Shown: in pieces, positions 20,125-31,992 of the stretch | How the letters are laid out: each line of letters opens with the position of its first letter | Numbering within the stretch: position 1 is the first letter of the stretch | From: Cognatishimia activa | GTDB taxonomy: Bacteria > Pseudomonadota > Alphaproteobacteria > Rhodobacterales > Rhodobacteraceae | Reading direction: 5' to 3' | Assembly: GCF_026016445.1 (NCBI RefSeq) | Contig: NZ_CP096147.1 | Location: 904,501 to 968,500 of the forward strand | DNA: 64,000 nt | Program-made: the position numbers and the translations under genes | The notes under the pieces: model-generated | Database searches by the model: none | The model's input: only the letters and a program-made list of their open reading frames with translations | What the model was told of the DNA's origin: nothing

Positions 20125-22143
20125 ATGTCTGACCTACGCAAGATCAACATTGACGGGACCGAAGTGGAAGTCGACGGCGCGATGACGCTGATCCAGGCCT
20201 GTGAAGAGGCCGGGGTCGAGGTTCCGCGCTTCTGCTACCACGAACGTCTGTCCATCGCGGGCAACTGCCGGATGTGTCTTGTTGAGGTCGTGGGCGGCCC
20301 GCCAAAACCAGCCGCGTCTTGCGCGATGCAGGTGCGGGATTTGCGTCCCGGTCCTGAAGGGCAGGCGCCAGTTGTCAAAACCAACTCGCCTATGGTGAAG
20401 AAAGCCCGCGAAGGTGTGATGGAGTTCATGCTGATCAACCACCCGCTGGATTGCCCGATCTGCGACCAGGGTGGTGAGTGTGATCTACAGGATCAGGCGA
20501 TGGCTTATGGCTTGGCGGGTACGCGTTTCAAAGAAGCAAAGCGCGCAGTGGATGATCTGGACCTTGGTCCGCTAGTCTCAACCACCATGACCCGCTGTAT
20601 TTCCTGCACCCGCTGCGTGCGTTTCACCACGGAAATCGCGGGCATCACCCAGATGGGCCAGACCGGTCGCGGCGAAGATGCCGAGATCACCAGCTATCTG
20701 AACCAGACCTTGGACAGCAACCTGCAGGGCAATATTATCGACCTCTGCCCAGTTGGTGCGCTGACCTCCAAACCTTACGCCTTTACCGCGCGCCCGTGGG
20801 AGCTGACCAAGACAGAAACCATCGACGTGATGGATGCTCTGGGCTCTAACATTCGTGTGGACACGAAGGGTCGCGAAGTGATGCGCATTCTTCCGCGTAA
20901 CCATGATGGCGTGAATGAAGAGTGGATTTCAGACAAGACCCGCTTTGTCTGGGACGGGTTGCGTCGTCAGCGTTTGGATCGCCCGTATGTGCGCGAAAAC
21001 GGCAAGCTGCGTCCGGCCACATGGGGCGAAGCGCTGAGCAAAGCCGCCGAAGCCATGAAGGGCAGGAAAGTTGCGGGTCTGATTGGTGATCTTGTCTCCA
21101 CCGAAGCGGCATACGCCCTAAAAGCGTTGGTTGAAGGGCAGGGCGGTAAAGTCGAATGCCGTACTGACAATGCGCGTCTGCCGATTGGGAACCGTTCTGG
21201 TTACGTTGGCACGGCTTCTGTAGAAGACATCGACAGCGCGAAAGCGATCATGCTGATCGGCACCAACCCAGAAGTCGAAGCACCGGTTCTGAACGCGCGC
21301 ATCCGCAAGGCGTGGCTGAATGGCGCGAAGATCGGCGTGGTCGGTCCGAAATTGGATCTGTCTTACGAATACTTCCACATCGGCGAAGATCGCAAAGCGC
21401 TGGAAGGACTGCTTGGCCCGAACACGAAAGACGCACTAGGCAAAGACACTCTGGTTATTCTCGGGCAGGGCGCGATTGGTGAAGCAGACGGTCTGGCTGT
21501 ACTGGCGCATGCTCAGAAATTTGCCGAGATGACGGAAAGCAAGTTCCTTGTTCTGCACACAGCAGCATCTCGTGTCGGCGCAATGGACGTGGGCGCGGTG
21601 ACCGAAGGTGGCATGCTGGCCGCGACCGAGGGTGCTGAAGTCATCTTTAATCTGGGCGCAGACGAAGTTGAAATCGATGCAGGACCGTTTGTGATCTACC
21701 AAGGCTCTCATGGCGATCGGGGTGCAAACCGCGCTGACGTGATCCTGCCAGCGGCGGCTTACACGGAAGAGAACGGTCTCTTCGTGAACACCGAGGGTCG
21801 CCCACAGCTCGCGATGCGTGCGAATTTTGCGCCGGGTGAAGCCAAGGAAAACTGGGCGATCCTGAGGGCGCTTTCTGCGGAACTCGGCGAAGCATTGCCC
21901 TATGATAGCCTTGCGCAGCTGCGCACTGCCATTATCAAAGAAGTTCCGCACCTGAAGAAGGTCGACCAAGTCATTGAAAATGAATGGCAACCTTTGGAGC
22001 TTGATAAGCTCGGCGATGCGACTTTCCGCACCTCTATCAAAGACTTCTACCTGACAAACCCAATCGCCCGCGCGAGCACATTGATGGCGGAACTCTCTGC
22101 CAACGCCAAAGCGCGTAGCGAAACCAAGATCGCAGCGGAGTAA
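20125..22143 (+). CDS. nuoG: NADH-quinone oxidoreductase subunit G
   Basis: A 672-residue 75-kDa-type subunit. The N-terminal ferredoxin-like domain has the [2Fe-2S] N1b ligands in [15 protein letters not shown] and AASC. A His-ligated [4Fe-4S] site is at [17 protein letters not shown], and a further cluster at [11 protein letters not shown] with LCPVGALT. The C-terminal half is molybdopterin-oxidoreductase-like. The length matches the mitochondrial/alphaproteobacterial type, much shorter than the enterobacterial form of about 900 residues. Confidence 0.97.
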   Translation: MSDLRKINIDGTEVEVDGAMTLIQACEEAGVEVPRFCYHERLSIAGNCRMCLVEVVGGPPKPAASCAMQVRDLRPGPEGQAPVVKTNSPMVKKAREGVMEFMLINHPLDCPICDQGGECDLQDQAMAYGLAGTRFKEAKRAVDDLDLGPLVSTTMTRCISCTRCVRFTTEIAGITQMGQTGRGEDAEITSYLNQTLDSNLQGNIIDLCPVGALTSKPYAFTARPWELTKTETIDVMDALGSNIRVDTKGREVMRILPRNHDGVNEEWISDKTRFVWDGLRRQRLDRPYVRENGKLRPATWGEALSKAAEAMKGRKVAGLIGDLVSTEAAYALKALVEGQGGKVECRTDNARLPIGNRSGYVGTASVEDIDSAKAIMLIGTNPEVEAPVLNARIRKAWLNGAKIGVVGPKLDLSYEYFHIGEDRKALEGLLGPNTKDALGKDTLVILGQGAIGEADGLAVLAHAQKFAEMTESKFLVLHTAASRVGAMDVGAVTEGGMLAATEGAEVIFNLGADEVEIDAGPFVIYQGSHGDRGANRADVILPAAAYTEENGLFVNTEGRPQLAMRANFAPGEAKENWAILRALSAELGEALPYDSLAQLRTAIIKEVPHLKKVDQVIENEWQPLELDKLGDATFRTSIKDFYLTNPIARASTLMAELSANAKARSETKIAAE

Positions 22144-22151
22144 GTCACAGA

Positions 22152-22562
22152 ATGCGCACCTTCCTTCATATCGCAGCAACGACACTGGCAGCCGCCAGCC
22201 TGTCGGCCTGCGCAATGCAGGATGAAGGCGTTGCGCGTGACAATCTGGCGTTTGATCCAACTTACCAAAGCGTGCGCACAGACCTGCTGGACGGTGATCT
22301 TGTGAACTTCCACGTGGAAATGACCGGCGCGCGCAATGGCGCTGATGTTCATGCCTATGCGGAATGCGCTGCCGCGCAATATGCACTGATCCGGGGCTAC
22401 GGGTTTGCGCGCCATGTGCGCACAACAATTGAAACTCAGGGCGATGCCTGGAGCGGGGATGCGGTTTACACCATCTCTGCCGCGCTGCCCCGTGGTTTGA
22501 AAACCATCGACGCCGAAGTCGTGGTCTCAAACTGCGCAGAAAATAGAATACCGACGGTGTGA
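22152..22562 (+). CDS. Putative lipoprotein of unknown function between nuoG and nuoH
   Basis: A 136-residue protein; the leader MRTFLHIAATTLAAASLSAC ends in an LSAC lipobox, giving acylated Cys20. The mature domain has paired Cys at ECAAAQYALIRGYGFARHVRT and SNCAENR near the C-terminus, suggesting a small disulfide-stabilised periplasmic domain. It is 8 bases after nuoG and 6 before nuoH, so it is cotranscribed. No family recognised. Confidence 0.72.
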   Translation: MRTFLHIAATTLAAASLSACAMQDEGVARDNLAFDPTYQSVRTDLLDGDLVNFHVEMTGARNGADVHAYAECAAAQYALIRGYGFARHVRTTIETQGDAWSGDAVYTISAALPRGLKTIDAEVVVSNCAENRIPTV

Positions 22563-22568
22563 GGACCT

Positions 22569-23606
22569 ATGGCTGACTTCTTTACCACCCCCCTCGGACT
22601 AGGCGTCCTGATCATCGCGCAAGTATTGGCCGTTGTTGGCTTTGTGATGGTCTCGCTTCTGTTCCTTGTTTACGGGGACCGCAAGATCTGGGCGGCTGTG
22701 CAAATGCGGCGCGGACCAAACGTGGTTGGCGCTTGGGGCTTGCTCCAGACCGTGGCTGACGCGCTGAAATACATCGTGAAAGAGATCGTGGTGCCTGCGG
22801 GGGCGGACAAAACAGTCTTCCTGCTTGCGCCGCTGACATCCTTTGTTCTGGCGATGATCGCCTGGGCCGTGATCCCGTTCAACGATGGCTGGGTACTGTC
22901 CGACATCAACGTGGCGATCCTCTATGTTTTCGCGGTCTCTTCGCTGGAAGTCTACGGCGTGATCATGGGCGGTTGGGCATCGAACTCGAAGTACCCTTTC
23001 CTTGGCTCTCTGCGCTCTGCGGCGCAGATGATTTCTTACGAGGTTTCCATCGGTCTGATCATCATCGGCGTGATCATCACCACTGGGTCTATGAACTTCG
23101 GTGACATCGTAAAGGCACAGGACGGCGACTATGGCTTCTTCAGCTGGTACTGGCTGCCACACTTCCCGATGGTCTTCCTGTTCTTTATCAGCGCCTTGGC
23201 GGAAACCAACCGCCCGCCGTTCGACCTGCCAGAAGCGGAATCCGAACTCGTTGCAGGTTACCAAGTAGAGTATTCCTCCACACCGTTCCTGCTGTTCATG
23301 GCCGGTGAATATATCGCCATCTTCCTGATGTGCGCGTTGACATCGCTCCTGTTCTTCGGTGGTTGGCTCTCCCCAATCCCAGGTCTGCCAGATGGCGTGC
23401 TGTGGATGGTTGGCAAAATGGCCTGCTTCTTCTTCATCTTCGCGATGGTGAAGGCGATCACGCCACGCTACCGTTATGACCAGCTGATGCGCATCGGTTG
23501 GAAGGTCTTCCTGCCGCTGTCGCTCGTTTGGGTGGTCGTAGTGGCATTCCTCGCAAAATTCGAAGCCTTCGGCGGTGCATATGCACGCTGGGCGATTGGA
23601 GGCTGA
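22569..23606 (+). CDS. nuoH: NADH-quinone oxidoreductase subunit H
   Basis: A 345-residue membrane subunit (ND1) joining the arms and lining the quinone channel, with about eight helices. Signatures are [22 protein letters not shown] near residues 35-56 and [28 protein letters not shown]. An [20 protein letters not shown] stretch closes the protein. GAGGACCT precedes the ATG. Confidence 0.97.
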   Translation: MADFFTTPLGLGVLIIAQVLAVVGFVMVSLLFLVYGDRKIWAAVQMRRGPNVVGAWGLLQTVADALKYIVKEIVVPAGADKTVFLLAPLTSFVLAMIAWAVIPFNDGWVLSDINVAILYVFAVSSLEVYGVIMGGWASNSKYPFLGSLRSAAQMISYEVSIGLIIIGVIITTGSMNFGDIVKAQDGDYGFFSWYWLPHFPMVFLFFISALAETNRPPFDLPEAESELVAGYQVEYSSTPFLLFMAGEYIAIFLMCALTSLLFFGGWLSPIPGLPDGVLWMVGKMACFFFIFAMVKAITPRYRYDQLMRIGWKVFLPLSLVWVVVVAFLAKFEAFGGAYARWAIGG

Positions 23607-23609
23607 TCG

Positions 23610-24191
23610 GTGCGAATGGGTTTTCAAATACCTATAGCAGTGCTGGTATCGCTGTTGTCCGCGTCCATTGGTTTTGCGAAAACGCCAAGGGAAGCGATGC
23701 AGTCGCTTTGCCCGACGGAAGTGCATGACCTAGAATCTAAGTTTAACGGTGCCGAGAACTATGCATCGGTTGATGACAATCCTGCGGTCCAAAACTTTTG
23801 GTCTCAGAATTTTGCGATTGATGTAGAAAATGATAGCCCGATTGTTGATCCGGTTTCGCAAGGCATTACAGCCGTTGGGGTAATCGCTAATTTTGGGATT
23901 GTTTCTGCTGCTCGCAAACTGGATGAAGTGAGCAGAGAAGATCATCAAAACGCGGACATCTTAGAGGTGCAGATCGCAATGCTTGATTGTGTGAGTTCCA
24001 AGTCAAAAGAACTCCCGCTTTCGGCAAACGTTGTCCTACAAGCTCTAGAATTCTGTGGGTATCGTGAAACCCTTGCTGAATTTGAAACAGTTTTTAGGTC
24101 TGGAAACTCGCAGGGTTTGAACTGGCGGCAAATCCTTGATGAAAATCTAAAGGATGACGATCGATGCCAAGCAGCACGAAAGGCAATCTAA
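23610..24191 (+). CDS. Secreted protein of unknown function between nuoH and nuoI
   Basis: A 193-residue frame. GTG at 23610 is preferred because GGAGG lies 7 bases upstream; ATG at 23616 is the alternative. The leader [20 protein letters not shown] ends near GFAK, a likely type I cleavage site. Mature Cys residues occur in SLCPTE, LDCVSS, EFCGYRE and [10 protein letters not shown]. The ending CxAARKAI recalls the ends of the DUF5333-type proteins in this operon, but the rest does not align by eye. It is AT-richer than the flanking nuo genes. Confidence 0.68.
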   Translation: MRMGFQIPIAVLVSLLSASIGFAKTPREAMQSLCPTEVHDLESKFNGAENYASVDDNPAVQNFWSQNFAIDVENDSPIVDPVSQGITAVGVIANFGIVSAARKLDEVSREDHQNADILEVQIAMLDCVSSKSKELPLSANVVLQALEFCGYRETLAEFETVFRSGNSQGLNWRQILDENLKDDDRCQAARKAI

Positions 24192-24192
24192 C

Positions 24193-24687
24193 ATGACCCA
24201 AATCGACTACACCCGCGCTGCCAAATATTTCCTGCTGGCGGATTTCGTCAAAGGCTTCAAGCTGGGTTTCAAATATTTCTTTGCCCCTAAAGCGACGCTG
24301 AACTACCCGCATGAAAAGGGGCCGCTTAGCCCACGTTTCCGTGGTGAACATGCGCTGCGCCGCTATCCAAATGGCGAAGAGCGCTGCATTGCCTGCAAAC
24401 TCTGCGAGGCGATCTGCCCGGCACAGGCCATCACCATTGACGCGGAACCACGCGAAGATGGCAGCCGCCGCACCACGCGTTATGACATCGACATGACCAA
24501 ATGCATCTACTGCGGTTTCTGCCAGGAAGCCTGCCCGGTGGATGCGATTGTCGAAGGTCCAAACTTTGAATTCGCGACCGAAACCCGGGAAGAACTGTTC
24601 TATGACAAGGAAAAACTCCTTGAGAACGGCGAACGCTGGGAAGCCGAGATCGCACGCAACCTAGAACTGGATGCACCTTACCGATGA
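24193..24687 (+). CDS. nuoI: NADH-quinone oxidoreductase subunit I
   Basis: A 164-residue 8Fe ferredoxin-like subunit. The two cluster motifs [12 protein letters not shown] (N6a) and [12 protein letters not shown] (N6b) are complete. The start [21 protein letters not shown] is the alphaproteobacterial form; upstream in-frame residues lie in the previous gene. The stop overlaps the next gene by four bases. Confidence 0.97.
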   Translation: MTQIDYTRAAKYFLLADFVKGFKLGFKYFFAPKATLNYPHEKGPLSPRFRGEHALRRYPNGEERCIACKLCEAICPAQAITIDAEPREDGSRRTTRYDIDMTKCIYCGFCQEACPVDAIVEGPNFEFATETREELFYDKEKLLENGERWEAEIARNLELDAPYR

Positions 24688-25091
24688 CCGACTCTTCAAA
24701 CCCGTTCGAAAAAATGATCCAGCAGTATCAGGATATGGCGAAATCGCTGAATCCTGCGCTGGAGTCCTTCACCCCGAAAGGGTTTGAAAAGCTGATGCCT
24801 ACGATGCCCAAGGACATGATGGAAATGTTCTTTGGCAACACGCTGAACAAAGACGGTTTGGACGCAAAGACCCGTTTGCTGTTGACCTTAGGCGCTTTGA
24901 CTGTGCTGGGCGGGCAGGCTGAGGCGCAGGTGCGTTTGACCGTGAAGCACTTGCTGGAAGCAGGTGCGACGAAACAAGAGATTGTCGAAACCATCGGCCA
25001 GATGTCGATGTTTGCAGGCATTCCAGCCATGACCAAAGTGATGGAACTCGCGCAAGAGGTCATGGACGCAAGCGAGGAAGACGACACATGA
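24684..25091 (+). CDS. Carboxymuconolactone decarboxylase-like (AhpD-type fold) protein in the nuo operon
   Basis: A 135-residue protein. Residues about 57-130 ([20 protein letters not shown]...[29 protein letters not shown]) follow the CMD family pattern. The CxxC redox motif of AhpD proteins is absent, so peroxiredoxin-type activity is not expected. The N-terminal 50 residues ([19 protein letters not shown]) look like an extra helical segment. It overlaps nuoI and nuoJ by four bases each. A role linked to complex I is inferred only from tight coupling. Confidence 0.82.
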   Translation: MTDSSNPFEKMIQQYQDMAKSLNPALESFTPKGFEKLMPTMPKDMMEMFFGNTLNKDGLDAKTRLLLTLGALTVLGGQAEAQVRLTVKHLLEAGATKQEIVETIGQMSMFAGIPAMTKVMELAQEVMDASEEDDT

Positions 25092-25696
25092 CAATTGCAG
25101 CTCTGGCATTTTATCTTTTTGCCTTCTGCGTGATAGCAGGCGGTCTGCTGACCGTGATCAGCAAGAACCCGGTGCATTCCGTGCTTTGGCTGATCCTGGC
25201 CTTCATCAGCTCGGCTGGCTTGTTTGTTCTGCTCGGCGCTGAATTCGTCGCGATGCTTCTGATCATCGTCTACGTGGGCGCGGTGGCCGTGCTCTTCCTG
25301 TTTGTCGTCATGATGCTGGATGTAGACTTTGCCGAACTCAAAGCGGGCATGGCGCAATATATGCCCATCGCGATCCTGATTGGGGTGGTTTTGCTAATGC
25401 AATTCGGTCTGGCCTTTGGCTCTTGGACCGAAGCAGAGCAAGCCGCGAGCCTGCGTGAAGCCGTTGCGCCGGAAGGTGTGGAAAATACCGCCGCATTGGG
25501 TCTGCTTATTTACGACCAATACTTCCTTCTGTTCCAACTTGCCGGGCTGATCCTGCTGGTCGCGATGATCGGTGCGATTGTCCTAACCATCCGTCACCGC
25601 CGCGACGTGAAGCGCCAGAACGTGCTGGAGCAGATGTGGCGTGATCCAGCGGATGCGATGGAACTGAAAGACATTAAACCGGGGCAGGGCCTGTAA
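25088..25696 (+). CDS. nuoJ: NADH-quinone oxidoreductase subunit J
   Basis: A 202-residue membrane subunit (ND6) with five hydrophobic helices. The characteristic [21 protein letters not shown] and the [23 protein letters not shown] helix with its pi-bulge region are clear. The start overlaps the CMD-like gene (ATGA). The 37 bases before nuoK contain no gene. Confidence 0.97.
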   Translation: MTIAALAFYLFAFCVIAGGLLTVISKNPVHSVLWLILAFISSAGLFVLLGAEFVAMLLIIVYVGAVAVLFLFVVMMLDVDFAELKAGMAQYMPIAILIGVVLLMQFGLAFGSWTEAEQAASLREAVAPEGVENTAALGLLIYDQYFLLFQLAGLILLVAMIGAIVLTIRHRRDVKRQNVLEQMWRDPADAMELKDIKPGQGL

Positions 25697-25733
25697 GGGC
25701 CTCACGGAAGAAGAAAGACCGAGGGACATACTA

Positions 25734-26039
25734 ATGATCGGACTTGAACATTACCTGACGGTGGCGGCGACGCTTTTCGTCATCGGCATTTTCGGGCTTT
25801 TCCTGAACCGGAAGAACGTCATCATCCTTTTGATGTCGATCGAACTGATGCTGCTGGCGGTGAACATCAACCTTGTGGCCTTCTCAAGCTTCCTTGGGGA
25901 TCTGGTGGGGCAGGTTTTCACACTCTTCGTTCTGACCGTGGCCGCCGCTGAGGCCGCCATTGGCCTAGCGATCCTTGTCAGCTTCTTCCGCAACCGTGGC
26001 ACTATCGCGGTTGAAGACGTCAACGTGATGAAAGGCTAA
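25734..26039 (+). CDS. nuoK: NADH-quinone oxidoreductase subunit K
   Basis: A 101-residue three-helix subunit (ND4L). Membrane-embedded Glu residues needed for proton transfer are visible in [20 protein letters not shown] and [16 protein letters not shown]. The length is canonical. It begins [18 protein letters not shown]. Confidence 0.97.
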   Translation: MIGLEHYLTVAATLFVIGIFGLFLNRKNVIILLMSIELMLLAVNINLVAFSSFLGDLVGQVFTLFVLTVAAAEAAIGLAILVSFFRNRGTIAVEDVNVMKG

Positions 26040-26045
26040 TCGAGC

Positions 26046-28118
26046 ATGGAAACGATCATCCTCTTTGCGCCTCTCGTCGGGGCCATCATTGCAGGCTTCG
26101 GGTGGCGCTATATCGGCGAAGCCGCAGCGCAATATGTGACGACGGGGCTTCTGTTCCTTGCTGCACTGCTGTCTTGGATTGTGTTCTTCACACATGGGTC
26201 TGAAACGCAGCAGATACATATTCTGGATTTCATCCAATCCGGCACGCTGGACACCAGCTGGTCGATCCGTCTGGATCGCCTGACCTCGACCATGCTGATC
26301 GTTGTGACGACTGTGTCTGCACTCGTACACCTCTACAGCTTCGGCTACATGGCGCACGACGAGAATTTCTCGGAAGATCAGCACTATAAGGCGCGTTTCT
26401 TCGCCTACTTGAGCTTCTTTACCTTCGCCATGCTGATGCTGGTGACCGCAGATAACCTCGTTCAGATGTTCTTTGGATGGGAAGGCGTGGGCGTCGCGTC
26501 CTACTTGCTGATTGGCTTCTACTGGAAGAAACAAAGCGCTGGTGCCGCAGCGATCAAAGCCTTTGTGGTGAACCGGGTTGGTGACTTCGGCTTTGCGCTG
26601 GGTATCTTCGGTCTCTTCATGCTGACGGATAGCATTGACTTTGATGTGATCTTTGCCTCCGCGCCGGAACTCGCTGAAACAACCATCCGCTTCCTCTGGA
26701 CAGACTGGAACGCCGCAAACTTGCTGGCCTTCCTGCTGTTTGTCGGCGCGATGGGGAAATCGGCGCAGCTGATCCTGCACACATGGTTGCCGGACGCGAT
26801 GGAAGGCCCGACACCGGTGTCGGCCCTGATCCACGCCGCGACAATGGTGACCGCAGGTGTCTTCCTTGTGTGCCGCATGTCTCCACTGATGGAGTTCGCG
26901 CCGGAAGCTACCGCTTTCATCACTTTCCTCGGTGCGACCACCGCTTTCTTCGCGGCAACCGTTGGCCTCGTGCAGAACGACATCAAACGCGTGATTGCCT
27001 ATTCGACCTGTTCTCAACTGGGGTACATGTTCGTAGCAGCTGGCGTCGGTGTTTACTCGGTCGCGATGTTCCACCTTTTCACGCACGCCTTCTTTAAAGC
27101 CATGCTCTTCTTGGGCGCTGGTTCCGTGATCCACGGCATGCACCACGAGCAGGACATGCGGAACTACGGCGGGTTGCGTAAGAAACTGCCGTATACTTTC
27201 TGGGCCATGATGATCGGTACTTTCGCGATCACCGGCGTGGGTATTCCGCTGTCTGGCTGGATCGGTTTTGCAGGCTTTGCCTCCAAAGATGCGGTGATTG
27301 AATCCGCTTTCGCAGCGACCAATGGCGGCTATGCCTTCTGGATGCTTGTAATCGCGGCGCTCTTCACCAGCTTCTACAGCTGGCGCCTGATTTTCCTGAC
27401 CTTCTACGGTAAACCACGTGGTGACAAACACACCCACGATCATGCGCATGAAAGCCCACGCGTTATGCTGATCCCGCTGGGCGCTTTGGCAGTCGGTGCG
27501 GTCTTTGCCGGCGCAATCTGGTATTCAAGCTTCTTTGGCAAAACCAATGAGGTCGTGAAATTCTTCGGCGGCCACTATGAAGAGCCAGCAAAGGAACTGG
27601 CAGCATCCGTCGCTGAGGCTAATCCGAAAGCCTCCAAGCTGAAATACGTCATGGCGGGTGAACCGGGTGAGGCGGCGATTTATATGGCGCCAGAAAACAC
27701 CATCCTGCACGAAGCGCACTATGTGCCAACGTGGGTGAAGCTCTCACCGTTTATCTCGATGCTGCTTGGGTTTGTGGTTGCCCTCTGGTTCTACATCTGG
27801 AACCCAGCGATGCCGCGGATTATGGCGGACAACATGCGTCCGCTTTATATGTTCTTGCTGAACAAATGGTACTTTGACGAGATCTACGATTTCCTTTTCG
27901 TCCGTCCTGCCAATGCACTCGGCCGTTTCCTGTGGAAACGTGGCGATGGCAATGTGATTGACGGGTCTCTGAACGGGATCGCCATGGGCATCGTGCCTTT
28001 CTTCACTAGGCTCGCCGGCCGGGCGCAGTCTGGCTATATCTTCACCTATGCCTTTGCGATGGTGATCGGGATTGTGGTTCTGATCACTTGGATGACGCTC
28101 GCGGGAGGAGCGCACTGA
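26046..28118 (+). CDS. nuoL: NADH-quinone oxidoreductase subunit L
   Basis: A 690-residue antiporter-like subunit (ND5) with about 16 helices, including the long lateral helix expected at the C-terminus. The [19 protein letters not shown] block carries the key Glu. [33 protein letters not shown] is the family signature, and [18 protein letters not shown] holds the central Lys. A shared base links it to nuoM (TGATG). Confidence 0.97.
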   Translation: METIILFAPLVGAIIAGFGWRYIGEAAAQYVTTGLLFLAALLSWIVFFTHGSETQQIHILDFIQSGTLDTSWSIRLDRLTSTMLIVVTTVSALVHLYSFGYMAHDENFSEDQHYKARFFAYLSFFTFAMLMLVTADNLVQMFFGWEGVGVASYLLIGFYWKKQSAGAAAIKAFVVNRVGDFGFALGIFGLFMLTDSIDFDVIFASAPELAETTIRFLWTDWNAANLLAFLLFVGAMGKSAQLILHTWLPDAMEGPTPVSALIHAATMVTAGVFLVCRMSPLMEFAPEATAFITFLGATTAFFAATVGLVQNDIKRVIAYSTCSQLGYMFVAAGVGVYSVAMFHLFTHAFFKAMLFLGAGSVIHGMHHEQDMRNYGGLRKKLPYTFWAMMIGTFAITGVGIPLSGWIGFAGFASKDAVIESAFAATNGGYAFWMLVIAALFTSFYSWRLIFLTFYGKPRGDKHTHDHAHESPRVMLIPLGALAVGAVFAGAIWYSSFFGKTNEVVKFFGGHYEEPAKELAASVAEANPKASKLKYVMAGEPGEAAIYMAPENTILHEAHYVPTWVKLSPFISMLLGFVVALWFYIWNPAMPRIMADNMRPLYMFLLNKWYFDEIYDFLFVRPANALGRFLWKRGDGNVIDGSLNGIAMGIVPFFTRLAGRAQSGYIFTYAFAMVIGIVVLITWMTLAGGAH

Positions 28119-29665
28119 TGGATAACCTTCTTTCCATTGTCACGTTTATCCCCGCGATTGCGGCGGCGATCCTGCTGATCTTTTTACCGGGCGGAGAAAG
28201 CGAAACCTCTGCGCGCAACGCCAAATGGGTGGCGTTGATTGCGACAGTCATCACATTCCTGGTGTCGCTGTTTATCCTAGCGGAATTTGATCCCAACGAC
28301 ACAGGCATGCAGTTCGTTGAAGAGCGCGACTGGCTGCTGGGTCTGAAATACAAACTGGGTGTCGACGGTATTTCGGTACTCTTCGTGATGCTGACAACCT
28401 TCATGATGCCGCTGACGATTGCAGCATCCTGGGACGTCAAGGTCCGCGTCAAAGAATATCTGATCGCCTTCCTACTGCTGGAAACGCTGATGCTCGGCGT
28501 CTTCATGGCGCTGGATCTGGTGCTGTTTTATTTGTTCTTCGAAGCAGGCCTCATTCCGATGTTCCTGATCATCGGTATCTGGGGGGGCGCAAACCGCATC
28601 TATGCGAGCTTTAAGTTCTTCCTCTACACCTTCCTTGGCTCTGTCCTGATGCTGGTGGCGATGGTCGCGATGTTTGCGGATGCGGGCACAACCGATATCC
28701 CGACGCTGATGAACCACACCTTCAGCTTTGAGAGCTTTGATATTCTGGGCATTCACATCGTGGGCGGTTTACAGACATTGCTGTTCCTTGCGTTCTTCGC
28801 AAGCTTCGCCGTGAAGATGCCGATGTGGCCGGTGCACACATGGTTGCCAGACGCGCACGTTCAGGCGCCAACTGCGGGCTCCGTGGTTCTGGCGGCAATC
28901 TTGCTGAAAATGGGCGGCTACGGCTTCCTGCGCTTCAGCCTGCCGATGTTCCCGGTGGGCGCAGAAGTGCTGACTGATCTGGTCCTCTGGATGTCCGCGA
29001 TTGCGATTGTCTACACATCGCTGGTGGCGCTGGTACAGGAAGACATGAAGAAGCTCATTGCTTATTCCTCGGTCGCACACATGGGTTACGTGACCATGGG
29101 TATCTTTGCAGCGAACCAACAGGGCATCGACGGTGCGATCTTCCAGATGCTGAGCCACGGCTTCATCTCTGGCGCGCTCTTCCTGTGTGTGGGCGTGATT
29201 TACGACCGGATGCACACGCGTGAGATCGACGCCTACGGTGGTCTTGTGAATCGCATGCCAGCTTATGCGCTGATCTTCATGTTCTTCACCATGGCGAACG
29301 TCGGCCTGCCGGGCACCTCTGGGTTTGTCGGTGAATTCCTGACCCTGATGGGGGCATTTAAAGCCAACACATGGGTGGCGGCGATTGCTACATCCGGCGT
29401 GATCTTGTCAGCGGCTTATGCGCTGTGGCTCTATCGTCGCGTCGTGATGGGCGACCTCATCAAAGAGAGCCTGAAGACCATCAAAGACATGACCGCGCGC
29501 GAGAAGTGGATCTTTGCACCGCTTGTCGCCATGACACTCTTGCTGGGTGTCTACCCGGCGCTGGTCACGGACATCATTGGCCCTTCGGTTGAAGCGCTGA
29601 TCAACAATTACGAAACCGCCTTGGCGCAGTCCCCGACTGCGACCCAAGTTGCAGCGGCACACTGA
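28118..29665 (+). CDS. nuoM: NADH-quinone oxidoreductase subunit M
   Basis: A 515-residue antiporter-like subunit (ND4). The start at 28118 overlaps the nuoL stop and has GGGAGGAG upstream; earlier in-frame codons lie inside nuo[18 protein letters not shown] (channel Glu), [24 protein letters not shown] and [18 protein letters not shown] are the expected blocks. The nuoN start follows 14 bases after the stop. Confidence 0.97.
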   Translation: MDNLLSIVTFIPAIAAAILLIFLPGGESETSARNAKWVALIATVITFLVSLFILAEFDPNDTGMQFVEERDWLLGLKYKLGVDGISVLFVMLTTFMMPLTIAASWDVKVRVKEYLIAFLLLETLMLGVFMALDLVLFYLFFEAGLIPMFLIIGIWGGANRIYASFKFFLYTFLGSVLMLVAMVAMFADAGTTDIPTLMNHTFSFESFDILGIHIVGGLQTLLFLAFFASFAVKMPMWPVHTWLPDAHVQAPTAGSVVLAAILLKMGGYGFLRFSLPMFPVGAEVLTDLVLWMSAIAIVYTSLVALVQEDMKKLIAYSSVAHMGYVTMGIFAANQQGIDGAIFQMLSHGFISGALFLCVGVIYDRMHTREIDAYGGLVNRMPAYALIFMFFTMANVGLPGTSGFVGEFLTLMGAFKANTWVAAIATSGVILSAAYALWLYRRVVMGDLIKESLKTIKDMTAREKWIFAPLVAMTLLLGVYPALVTDIIGPSVEALINNYETALAQSPTATQVAAAH

Positions 29666-29679
29666 GGGAGCGTTCCACG

Positions 29680-31128
29680 ATGATCTCTGCTGATCTGAAT
29701 ATCATCCTGCCGGAAATCCTTTTGGCTGTGTATGCGATGATCGCTCTTGTCGGGGCGGTCTACACCGGCAAGGACGCGCTTGCGCCTTTACTGACATGGG
29801 TAACCGCTGCGTTTCTTGCGGCCATCGGCGTCTGGATTGGCCTGAATGGAGAGGGTACAAACATCGCCTTCAACGGCATGTTCCAGGACGACGGTTTTGC
29901 ACGGTTTGCCAAGGTGACGATCCTGCTCTCCGCAGCCGCTGTGCTGGTCATGAGTCAGGAGTATATGCAGCGCCGTGGCCTGTTGCGTTTTGAGTACCCT
30001 TTGCTTGTCGTGCTGGCGGTTGTCGGCATGATGATGATGGTCTCCGCAGGCGACCTGATGGCGCTTTACATGGGTCTTGAGCTGCAATCGCTGTCGCTTT
30101 ACGTGATTGCCTCTTTGCGTCGGGATTCAGTGAAATCCACTGAGGCCGGCATGAAGTACTTTGTGCTTGGCGCGCTGTCCTCGGGTCTGCTGCTCTACGG
30201 TTCCTCGCTGGTTTACGGCTTTGCAGGCACCACAAATTTCGCAGGCATTATTCAGGCAGCGGGTGAGGGACATACCTCTTTGGGGCTTCTGTTTGGTCTC
30301 ACGTTCATCGTGTCTGGTCTGGCGTTCAAAGTCTCTGCGGTTCCATTCCACATGTGGACTCCTGATGTTTACGAAGGTGCGCCAACACCGATCACAGCAT
30401 TCTTTGCGACGGCACCTAAGATGGCGGCGATGGCGCTCTTTGCACGGGTTGTCCATGATGCCTTTGGCGGCGTTGTCGGCGACTGGCAGCAGATCGTAGC
30501 GGCGCTTTCTGTGCTCTCCATGTTCCTTGGTGCCGTGGCCGCGATTGGCCAGAAAGACATCAAACGTCTGATGGCTTATTCGTCCATTGCGCATATGGGC
30601 TACGCGTTGATGGGCCTCGCGGCTGGCACAGCCTTTGGCGTGCAGGCGATGCTGATCTACATGGCGATCTACGTCACCATGAATGTCGGCACCTTTGCCT
30701 TCATCCTTTCCATGTCACGTGACGGTCAGCCTGTCACAAATATTGACGCGCTGAATATGTATTCCAGACGCGAGCCAGGCAAAGCGCTGGCAGTTCTGGT
30801 GCTGATGTTCTCGTTGGCAGGGGTTCCGCCACTGGTGGGTTTCTTTGGCAAATTCTACGCGTTGCGTGCCGCCTATGATGCGGGTCTCGCCTGGCTGGCC
30901 ATTGCCGGTGTGATTGCGTCTGTGATCGGCGCCTTCTACTACCTGCGCATCGTCTTCTACATGTATTTTGGCGATGAAGGTGAAGCTTTGGACAAGGACC
31001 GTAGCCCAGTGCTTTATGCCATGCTTATGGGCTCTGCTGCGGTGATTGGTTTGGCTTGGCTGCCGGGCTTAAATCTTCTGGGTGTCGAAAGCATTGCAGA
31101 GACAGCCGCAGCGGCGCTTTTGAACTAA
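29680..31128 (+). CDS. nuoN: NADH-quinone oxidoreductase subunit N
   Basis: A 482-residue antiporter-like subunit (ND2). The [21 protein letters not shown] block, [29 protein letters not shown] and [22 protein letters not shown] carry the conserved acidic and Lys residues. It is the last nuo gene, followed by a strong intrinsic terminator. Confidence 0.97.
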   Translation: MISADLNIILPEILLAVYAMIALVGAVYTGKDALAPLLTWVTAAFLAAIGVWIGLNGEGTNIAFNGMFQDDGFARFAKVTILLSAAAVLVMSQEYMQRRGLLRFEYPLLVVLAVVGMMMMVSAGDLMALYMGLELQSLSLYVIASLRRDSVKSTEAGMKYFVLGALSSGLLLYGSSLVYGFAGTTNFAGIIQAAGEGHTSLGLLFGLTFIVSGLAFKVSAVPFHMWTPDVYEGAPTPITAFFATAPKMAAMALFARVVHDAFGGVVGDWQQIVAALSVLSMFLGAVAAIGQKDIKRLMAYSSIAHMGYALMGLAAGTAFGVQAMLIYMAIYVTMNVGTFAFILSMSRDGQPVTNIDALNMYSRREPGKALAVLVLMFSLAGVPPLVGFFGKFYALRAAYDAGLAWLAIAGVIASVIGAFYYLRIVFYMYFGDEGEALDKDRSPVLYAMLMGSAAVIGLAWLPGLNLLGVESIAETAAAALLN

Positions 31129-31149
31129 GCCTGCAGAATTGGACGAATT

Positions 31150-31176
31150 GGCGCGCCTTTTAGGCGCGTCTTTTTG
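31150..31176 (+). terminator. Intrinsic terminator of the nuo operon
   Basis: GCGCGCCT (31151-31158) pairs with AGGCGCGT (31162-31169) around a TTT loop and is followed by CTTTTTG. It lies 22 bases after the nuoN stop and ends the operon. Confidence 0.85.
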
Positions 31177-31182
31177 TTAAGA

Positions 31183-31217
31183 TGCCTTCGGCAAGAGTAT
31201 TTATAGCAAAGAAGAAG
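31183..31217 (+). repeat. Dispersed intergenic repeat, copy 2
   Basis: A short TGCC-TTC-GGCA hairpin (31183-31193) is followed by a tail at 31195-31217, GAGTATTTATAG then CAAAGAAGAAG. This nearly matches the tail at 7883-7904. It lies directly upstream of birA, ending 11 bases before its ATG, so its AAGAAG end may overlap the ribosome binding region. Confidence 0.55.
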
Positions 31218-31228
31218 CAGGGAAATTG

Positions 31229-31981
31229 ATGACAGACTGGCCAGTGGGATATGGGCGTCGGGTTTTGGCGGAAGTGGATAGCACCAATGCTGAAGCCGCA
31301 CGGATTGCGCCGACTTTGGCCGGGCCTGAATGGATTTTGGGGCTGCGTCAGACCTCTGGCCGGGGGCGCCGGGGCCGCGATTGGCGTTCCCAAGATGGGA
31401 ATTTCGCCGCAACCTTGGTGATGCAGCCAAAAGAGGCACCTGACGTAATTGCGCTGCGCAGTTTCGTTGCTTCTCTGGCGCTCTTCGATGCGTTTGTGGC
31501 GGTGACAGCTCGGCCAGAGGCCTTTTCATTGAAATGGCCCAATGATGTCCTGCTGAATGGGGGGAAGGTTGCGGGCATTCTGCTTGAGAGCGCTGGCTTT
31601 GCCGGCGGTATGCCCAGCCATATCGCGATTGGGATTGGAGTGAACCTGGCACACGCCCCTGATGCATCTCAACTTGAAGCCACGGCCACGCGGCCTGTGT
31701 CACTGCTCTCTGAATGTGGTGCGCCAGTGTCTCCGGAGGAGTTTCTGGAGGTGCTCGCGCCTGCCTATGCGCATTGGGAACATCAATTTGTGACCTATGG
31801 ATTTGAACCCATTCGCACGGCTTGGATTGCCCGTGCGGCGCGTATTGGCGAGGTGATCACCGCGCGCACCATGCGAGAGGAGTTTGTGGGTACCTTTGAC
31901 ACAGTGGACAAATCCGGCAATCTGGTGTTGAAGACCGCCCAAGGCCCCGTGTCGATCCCGGCGGCAGATATCTTTTTCTAA
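31229..31981 (+). CDS. birA: Biotin--[acetyl-CoA-carboxylase] ligase (BirA, catalytic type)
   Basis: A 250-residue class I biotin protein ligase that joins biotin to carboxylase BCCP lysines, including MccA at 7928. Residues about 44-51 give the biotinyl-AMP loop GRGRRGRDW; SLKWPNDVLLNGGKVAGILLE is the catalytic block. There is no N-terminal DNA-binding domain, so it is not a repressor. ATG at 31229 is preferred over the TTG just before it. The close spacing with coaX and rnj suggests one operon. Confidence 0.93.
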   Translation: MTDWPVGYGRRVLAEVDSTNAEAARIAPTLAGPEWILGLRQTSGRGRRGRDWRSQDGNFAATLVMQPKEAPDVIALRSFVASLALFDAFVAVTARPEAFSLKWPNDVLLNGGKVAGILLESAGFAGGMPSHIAIGIGVNLAHAPDASQLEATATRPVSLLSECGAPVSPEEFLEVLAPAYAHWEHQFVTYGFEPIRTAWIARAARIGEVITARTMREEFVGTFDTVDKSGNLVLKTAQGPVSIPAADIFF

Positions 31982-31992
31982 GGCAGGTGCCC

